64,000 nucleotides of DNA from assembly GCA_003565295.1 (NCBI GenBank), contig PXCO01000254.1:1-64000 (forward strand), in the 5' to 3' direction. The translations under genes and the position numbers were made by a program. Each line of letters starts with the position of its first letter. The stretch's first letter is position 1. The notes under the pieces were generated by a model. That model searched no databases and was not told where the DNA came from. It worked only from the letters and a program-made list of their open reading frames with translations. Origin of the DNA: Cyclobacteriaceae bacterium. Lineage in GTDB: Bacteria; Bacteroidota; Bacteroidia; Cytophagales; Cyclobacteriaceae. Positions 58,144-64,000 of this stretch are shown one piece after another.

Positions 58144-59223
58144 CTATACTTTTTCTAGGGGATATTTTTGATAATAAAGCTCAAGCCAAATAATAAATTG
58201 AGCACCAATGATCAAAGTCCCATTTAAAAGGTGTATTGGCTGTATCCAGCCAGGAAGACCGAAATAACTAAGGATCGCACCGGAAGCAATAGCCAGCATG
58301 ATCAACCCTAGCAATAATTTGCTCCAGAATACGATTACGCTGTTTTCCCTGGCAAATTTATAAATCAAATACCCCAACCAAACATGCAACGCCAGCAACA
58401 AAAGACTGTAAGAACGGTGTATCAGGAATTTAACCCCAAGTAAATCAATCCATTTATCGCTGTCGAGATAAGCATATTCCCTAGACACAATATCTACTTG
58501 TTCCCTAACTTGGGTCCCCAAGATAACTTGTCCAAGCATCAATAAACCACATACCACAATAAGCCAGGTAAGTCCACTCGCATGATCAATATCCAACCGG
58601 CCCATACCCTGCTTAAGTTTGACTGCCCGGTAATAAATAAATAATAGAAGGCAGACAATAACTAACGCAAGCACCATATGAAAGGAGATCATCCACTGCA
58701 ACAGATTCGTGGAAACTACTATTGAACCTATCCAACCTTGGAAGATCACCAGCAGCAGGGCAGCAAAGCTCCAATAGGTGAATGCCTTATCAATTTTCCA
58801 TAGCCCGAGGGCAAATATCAATGTCAATATGATCAATAACCCTATTAAAGCACCAATCAACCGATTAATATATTCTATCCATGTCTTAGTGGCATTAAAG
58901 GGTTGCTCCTCTTTAATATTAGGATCATTCTCTATCTCTTGGGCCTGCTTCTCAAGCCCAATAAAACGAAGCATCTCAACAAACCTATCGTTCTTTTCGA
59001 GGCGTTGAGCAACATATTGCTCCTTATAATCAGGAGGGAGCTGGCTCTCACTGGTAGGTGGCACCCAGCTCCCAAAACATTTTGGCCAGTCAGGACAACC
59101 CATCCCAGCACCGGAACTTCTTACAATTCCCCCGATTAGTATTAGAAAATAGATGGCTAAAGTGGTAATCAAGCTTACCCTAATAAAGCCATCTAATTTT
59201 TTACGATTCTTCTTTTGATTCAT
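58144..59223 (-). CDS. ctaA: Heme A synthase (COX15/CtaA)
   Basis: GGIVRSSGAGMGCPDWPKCFGSWVPP; WIEYINRLIGALIGL; FQGWIGSIVVSTNL; LGTQVREQVD. ATG 59223 overlaps the end of ctaD. Confidence 0.94.
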   Translation of the reverse strand: MNQKKNRKKLDGFIRVSLITTLAIYFLILIGGIVRSSGAGMGCPDWPKCFGSWVPPTSESQLPPDYKEQYVAQRLEKNDRFVEMLRFIGLEKQAQEIENDPNIKEEQPFNATKTWIEYINRLIGALIGLLIILTLIFALGLWKIDKAFTYWSFAALLLVIFQGWIGSIVVSTNLLQWMISFHMVLALVIVCLLLFIYYRAVKLKQGMGRLDIDHASGLTWLIVVCGLLMLGQVILGTQVREQVDIVSREYAYLDSDKWIDLLGVKFLIHRSYSLLLLALHVWLGYLIYKFARENSVIVFWSKLLLGLIMLAIASGAILSYFGLPGWIQPIHLLNGTLIIGAQFIIWLELYYQKYPLEKV

Positions 59224-61084
59224 TGGCCACCAATATTTGACCTTCCTCCGCAATGATTTCCTTTTCAAGATTCACCAATTTCTCTTCATGCGGTAGGTTA
59301 GATTCTGGGGTGGCAGATAAGGGGACGGTTTGAGGAATAAAATCCTCCTTAGAACCGGGTTTGGAATAATCATAGGGCCATCTGTACACTGTAGGTATTT
59401 CACCTGGCCAATTACCATGTTGCGGGTGCAATGGGGTCGTCCATTCCAAGGTATTTGACTTCCAAGGATTGAGGCTGGCCTTTCTCCCAAAGAACATACT
59501 GTAGAAGAAGTTGAAAACAATGATCATTTGACCCGCAAAAGTTATGATCGCAGCAGCCGAGACAAACATGTTAAGATCAGTGTACATATCTGAGAATGAA
59601 AATTCAGTCCAGGTATAATACCTTCTTGGGAATCCAGCAATACCAATGTAATGCATGGGGAAAAACACCATGTAAATCCCCACAAAGGTTATCCAAAAAT
59701 GAATATGCCCCAATTTCTCATCCATCATCCTACCAAACATTTTTGGGAACCAATGATACACGCCAGCCACCAATCCAAAGAAAGATGCAGATCCCATCAC
59801 CAGGTGGAAGTGGGCCACGACAAAGTAGGTGTCATGAAGCTGTATATCAATAGCTGAGTTTCCTAGAAAAATTCCTGTTAACCCACCGGAGATAAATACA
59901 GATACCAAACCGATTGAAAACAGCATGGCTGGAGTAAATCTAAGATTACCTCTCCATAGGGTGGTAAGGTAATTGAACACCTTTACGGCAGATGGAACGG
60001 CAATGATCAATGTCAGAAACATGAAAATAGAACCAAGAAATGGGTTCATTCCAGAAACGAACATGTGATGCGCCCATACCACAAATGATAAAATCGTAAT
60101 CCCCAACATGGAAATCACCATGGCCTTATAGCCAAATATGGGCTTACGTGAATTAGTCGCAATAATTTCTGAGGTAATGCCGAGGGCAGGCAGAAGCACG
60201 ATATATACTTCTGGGTGACCCAAAAACCAGAATAAATGCTGATACAGTACGGCACTACCACCTGTATTTGGAAGAGCTTCTCCTCCTATATAAATATCGG
60301 ATAAATAAAAACTGGTACCAAAGCTTCTGTCAAACACCAATAAAAGGGCTGCAGAAAACAATACGGGAAAGGACAGTAAACCAATAATAGCCGTGAGGAA
60401 GAATGACCAAATGGTCAAAGGTAACCGCGCAAAAGACATTCCTTTTGTCCTGAGATTGATTACCGTGGTAATATAATTAATCCCCCCCAATAATGAGGAA
60501 GCGATAAAGCAAGTCATGGCAATCAACCATAGGGTCATACCGAGACCGGATCCTGGAATGGCCTGCTCTAAAGCCGACAAAGGAGGATATACCACCCAGC
60601 CCCCTCCAGCGGGTCCTTTCTCCAGAAACAATGAAGTGAACATGATAACACTTGAAAGGAAGAAAAACCAGTAAGATAACATGTTCATAAAGCCAGATGC
60701 CATATCTCTTGCCCCAATCTGCAAAGGGATCAAGAAATTAGAGAAGGTGCCACTAAGGCCTGCTGTTAATACAAAGAATACCATAATGGTACCATGCATT
60801 GTTACCAAGGCCAAATAGAAATTGGGATCCAACTTTCCTGTTTCGTCTATCCATCCACCAAAGATCGGTCTTAGGAATTCCAGATTCATATCTGGAAAGC
60901 CTAATTGCAATCTAAAAACGATGGAAAGAAATCCTCCAATAAGTGCCCAAAAAATGCCGGTTACAAGAAACTGCTTACCGATCATTTTATGGTCCGTGGA
61001 GAAAATATACTTCGTGATGAAGCTATCATGGTGTTCGTGTTCATGATGCTCCACATCATGAGAAGAAACGTTAGCTACTGCCAT
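59201..61084 (-). CDS. ctaD: Cytochrome c oxidase subunit I
   Basis: FWFLGHPEVYIVLLPALGITSEI; VVWAHHMFVSGMNP; HDTYFVVAHFHLVMG. Confidence 0.98.
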   Translation of the reverse strand: MAVANVSSHDVEHHEHEHHDSFITKYIFSTDHKMIGKQFLVTGIFWALIGGFLSIVFRLQLGFPDMNLEFLRPIFGGWIDETGKLDPNFYLALVTMHGTIMVFFVLTAGLSGTFSNFLIPLQIGARDMASGFMNMLSYWFFFLSSVIMFTSLFLEKGPAGGGWVVYPPLSALEQAIPGSGLGMTLWLIAMTCFIASSLLGGINYITTVINLRTKGMSFARLPLTIWSFFLTAIIGLLSFPVLFSAALLLVFDRSFGTSFYLSDIYIGGEALPNTGGSAVLYQHLFWFLGHPEVYIVLLPALGITSEIIATNSRKPIFGYKAMVISMLGITILSFVVWAHHMFVSGMNPFLGSIFMFLTLIIAVPSAVKVFNYLTTLWRGNLRFTPAMLFSIGLVSVFISGGLTGIFLGNSAIDIQLHDTYFVVAHFHLVMGSASFFGLVAGVYHWFPKMFGRMMDEKLGHIHFWITFVGIYMVFFPMHYIGIAGFPRRYYTWTEFSFSDMYTDLNMFVSAAAIITFAGQMIIVFNFFYSMFFGRKASLNPWKSNTLEWTTPLHPQHGNWPGEIPTVYRWPYDYSKPGSKEDFIPQTVPLSATPESNLPHEEKLVNLEKEIIAEEGQILVANESKEES

Positions 61085-61098
61085 CTTATTTATTTTAA

Positions 61099-62133
61099 TT
61101 ATTTACTTTCATTGATATGGATTTCAGCCAACTCCTTCAGATCGGAAGGCAGGTCAGAAATCAGGTCTGGATTCCTTTGAATAAAGGATTCTTGCTCACT
61201 TACCCACTTTCTATACTCCTCAGGTTCTACCACAGTAATCACCCTCCTCATGGAGAAATGACCACGGCCGCAAACCTCTGTACACGCGATTTCGTATTCA
61301 AATTCGTCATCCCCTAGTTCAGCTCTCATTTCGGTGGTGGTCTTGGTAGGTACGAACCAAAAACGTGTCGGCATACCCGGCACCGCATCCATTTTCAATC
61401 TCATATGAGGAGCAAATACGGAATGTAAAACATCTCTGGCTCTTATTTTAAACAAAACAGGCTCACCCTTAGGAATAACCACCTGCTGAGCAGGGAAGTC
61501 ATCAAAGGAATTTTTGTCACTGAAGTCCACTCCTCTTGAGTTAGTTGCGTTGATAAGCCTATAATCATAATCGCCTAATATGTTGTCCTTACCTGGGTAT
61601 CTAATTTCCCAGGCAAATTGATAACCCATTATTTCCACCACATGGGCATCTTCCGGAGCCGGAGCAGTGATATCTTTCCAAGCCCTCCATCCAGTGAAAA
61701 CCAAGACGGTTAAAACCACAGCCGGAACCAAAGTCCAGATAACTTCTAGTTTGTTGTTATCGGGATAATAAGATGCCCTTTTGTTGTCGTCATATTGATA
61801 CCGATATCCAAACCAAAACAATAGGATGTGGGTAAGGACAAAGATGAATCCGGTAACAGCCATGGTGACCCAAAACAATTGATCGGTAATTACACCATGT
61901 TCAGAAGCTACAGGTAATTGATAGTTATCAAATTCTTTTATTGAATACCAAAACATCAATATGCATCCTCCAATGAGGAAAACCATCAAAAGAATTGCAT
62001 TGACTTTATTACTGGTTGTAGCGATTTTTTTCGAAGACCCTTTAGCTACCGAAATAAGGGCCTGTATCCTGTAAACCATCCACAACACGGATAGTAATAA
62101 CACGATACCTATAGCAATGAGAAGTCCGTACAT
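61099..62133 (-). CDS. ctaC: Cytochrome c oxidase subunit II
   Basis: IMGYQFAWEIRYPGKDN; HSVFAPHMRLKMDAVPGMPTRFWFVPT; EIACTEVCGRGHFSMRRVI (CuA site CxExCxxxH). Confidence 0.96.
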   Translation of the reverse strand: MYGLLIAIGIVLLLSVLWMVYRIQALISVAKGSSKKIATTSNKVNAILLMVFLIGGCILMFWYSIKEFDNYQLPVASEHGVITDQLFWVTMAVTGFIFVLTHILLFWFGYRYQYDDNKRASYYPDNNKLEVIWTLVPAVVLTVLVFTGWRAWKDITAPAPEDAHVVEIMGYQFAWEIRYPGKDNILGDYDYRLINATNSRGVDFSDKNSFDDFPAQQVVIPKGEPVLFKIRARDVLHSVFAPHMRLKMDAVPGMPTRFWFVPTKTTTEMRAELGDDEFEYEIACTEVCGRGHFSMRRVITVVEPEEYRKWVSEQESFIQRNPDLISDLPSDLKELAEIHINESK

Positions 62134-62156
62134 AGTTTTTTTTCTTTTCGGATATA

Positions 62157-63440
62157 TTAAATGTGGTGATGATAACTTTCCTCCAACATGGGGTGGTTTT
62201 TCGCAATTAAGTTCCCCTTAGCAAGATTGGTGAGCATTACTATGGAAAAGGCAGAGGCATAAACAAGCAACAATCCAATTTCCATTAATCCCAAGCCCCC
62301 ATTTTGTCCTAAAGTTCCCGGCTGTACCATCAAGAAGAAATCCAACCAATGGCCGAAGAGTATCAACGTACACATAAGTTTCAAAAACACCGAATGTCTT
62401 TTTGAATCTCTTGTCATAAGAACAAGGAAGGGTAGGAAGAAGTTTAATACTAGATTTACAATTATAAACCCTCCATATACATCACTTTCAAGTCTTTCTA
62501 CAAAATATACAGCTTCTTCAGGGATATTTGCATAATAGATCAAAAGAAACTGGGAAAACCAGATATAAGTCCAAAATATCGAGAAAGCAAATACGTACTT
62601 ACCAAGGTCATGGATATGATTTTCATTCACCATTTCAAGATATCCTTGCTCCTTAAGAAATATTGTGACTAAAGTAAGGGCGGCTAGTCCAGCCACAAAC
62701 CATGAAGCAAACACGTACCAGCCAAATAAGGTGGAGAACCAGTGTGTATCTATGGACATTACCCAATCCCATGCACTAACCGAAGAAGAAACAGCAAAGA
62801 ACACTAAGAAAATTGCTGACCAACTCCTGAGCCTGAACCAGTATTGAGTGCCACCGTGAAGGTCCTCTTGTTCTGATAATGTTTTTAACTTATTGAAGAA
62901 AAAGACCCAGAAACCAAAAAACAAAACCATGCGCACGATGTAGAATATAGGGAACGAGCCTTTTTCCAACGGCCAATAGAAGAAAGCACCCTTACCATCA
63001 ATTATAGCATCATAATGGCTGTCAGACTTATCGTAAATGTCGCTGTGCGTCCAGTGAAATAAATCATGACTGGCGACAAAGAAGGTGACAATCATTAACA
63101 CACCAGCTATAGGTAACCAGTGGCCAAAGGATATCATCACCTTTACCAGTGGAGCAGACCAACCTGCGGAAGCTGCATACTGTATAGCAAAGAAAAACAC
63201 CCCTATAATGGCAAGCCCTGTAAAATAAACATTGTTTATCCACAAATTAGCAAATAACCTTTGTGACCAGTGGTAAGCATGATCCCCATCATCGGCATGT
63301 CCGTGGCCTCCAAACATTTCCACAGCAATACCAGCAATAAAGAAAAGCAAGCCTATACCACCAACAATGAGAATCATCTTCCTGACCGCATCGGTGAATT
63401 CGAACTTTTGGTCTAAATTATATTGTGTAGCCTGTGCCAT
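62157..63440 (-). CDS. Quinol:cytochrome c oxidoreductase membrane subunit (ActF-like, alternative complex III)
   Basis: About ten TM helices; SWDWVMSIDTHWFSTLFGWYVFASWFVAGLAALTLV-type motif. Located between the ActE-like cytochrome and ctaC. Confidence 0.9.
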   Translation of the reverse strand: MAQATQYNLDQKFEFTDAVRKMILIVGGIGLLFFIAGIAVEMFGGHGHADDGDHAYHWSQRLFANLWINNVYFTGLAIIGVFFFAIQYAASAGWSAPLVKVMISFGHWLPIAGVLMIVTFFVASHDLFHWTHSDIYDKSDSHYDAIIDGKGAFFYWPLEKGSFPIFYIVRMVLFFGFWVFFFNKLKTLSEQEDLHGGTQYWFRLRSWSAIFLVFFAVSSSVSAWDWVMSIDTHWFSTLFGWYVFASWFVAGLAALTLVTIFLKEQGYLEMVNENHIHDLGKYVFAFSIFWTYIWFSQFLLIYYANIPEEAVYFVERLESDVYGGFIIVNLVLNFFLPFLVLMTRDSKRHSVFLKLMCTLILFGHWLDFFLMVQPGTLGQNGGLGLMEIGLLLVYASAFSIVMLTNLAKGNLIAKNHPMLEESYHHHI

Positions 63441-64000
63441 TATTGTTTTTGAATTTCTTGTTTAACATAGTGCACAATTTTCCAGCGCCTTTCTATGGAA
63501 ATCTGGGAAGCATGGGCACCCATTCTGCCTTTACCATGAGTGATCACGTGAAAAATATGCCCTTCAGGAAGATCTATGTAGGCTCCTCCCTTTAAATTGG
63601 CCACACCTCCAATTACTTCTCCAGCCTTTCCATCACCTTCTCCCTGTGAGCCATGGCAAGTAGCACAATACTGAATGTACAGTTGCTGTCCCTGGGACAT
63701 TACCTCATCATTGAGTTCAATAGGGTTTTCTACTCCTGCCGCACCTTCAAGGTCAGCCACACTCTTTCTATAAGGAAGCAATCCCCGGTTATTTCTGGGC
63801 ACAGTATTTGGCGCAGGCTCCCTCATGTTCATACCATGAGGATTATTGGGGTTGCTATTGTAGAATTCTCCCTTACCATCCTCCCTGGAGGATAACCAAC
63901 TGCCCTCATCTTCGTCAGTAATTTGAGTTAAAGGTTCATAGGCCACTGAATGATACATTTGAGGGGCATATTCCAAACCCGGGAAATCTCCCGAGGCACT
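63440..64000 (-). CDS. Cytochrome c subunit of alternative complex III (ActE-like), 5' end beyond the window
   Basis: CATCHGSQGEGDGKAGEVIGG (CxxCH). Frame stays open to 64000 (SASGDFPGLEYAPQMYHS...). Confidence 0.9.
   Translation of the reverse strand, partial: SASGDFPGLEYAPQMYHSVAYEPLTQITDEDEGSWLSSREDGKGEFYNSNPNNPHGMNMREPAPNTVPRNNRGLLPYRKSVADLEGAAGVENPIELNDEVMSQGQQLYIQYCATCHGSQGEGDGKAGEVIGGVANLKGGAYIDLPEGHIFHVITHGKGRMGAHASQISIERRWKIVHYVKQEIQKQ

Noticed and set aside
1-64000. CRISPR array, prophage, complete IS element, rRNA or tRNA genes
   Set aside because: No regularly spaced repeats, cas-like, phage structural or intact transposase ORFs were seen. No cloverleaf-like sequence was recognised by eye, and a tRNAscan run would be needed to exclude tRNAs formally.

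Overview
This 64 kb window is chromosomal DNA from a member of the Bacteroidota. The lineage call (Cytophagales/Cyclobacteriaceae-like) is inferred from protein families, long-form IspG, TAnnTTTG-type promoters and an ACIII-COX cluster. It was not tested by search. Most of the window is core or housekeeping sequence: rpsU-xerC-hpf, a divergent glpR / glpD-glpK-glpF glycerol locus, a K+ cluster (Kch-like channel, TrkA, TrkH), an ABC-2 transporter with a NEW3-domain protein, dprA-merR-M23, alaS, gatB, dps, ispG, a very large envelope beta-rich protein, a 1233-aa histidine kinase, and a long minus-strand operon for alternative complex III and cytochrome c oxidase with its assembly factors (ActE/ActF, CtaC, CtaD, CtaA, CtaB, two subunit-III-type proteins, subunit IV, SCO1, DUF420, small CxxC protein). 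No CRISPR array, prophage, complete IS element, rRNA or clear tRNA was seen. The best candidate for an undescribed system is the four-gene exported cluster at 34.3-38.6 kb. It has a lipoprotein, two secreted small proteins and a secreted LRR protein built from three repeated [WWE cap + LRR + terminal motif] modules. The second small protein domain and the LRR protein N-terminus share a GSKET-containing region. Other notable items are an AraC-type regulator and a carboxymuconolactone-decarboxylase gene, both beheaded at one deletion junction (~17.34 kb); a thioredoxin/TlpA remnant at ~41.5 kb; two inverted copies of a structured ~120-bp repeat bracketing 8.2 kb and abutting hpf; a direct-repeat operator upstream of glpD; and an uncharacterised kinase-like protein at 39.4-40.5 kb.
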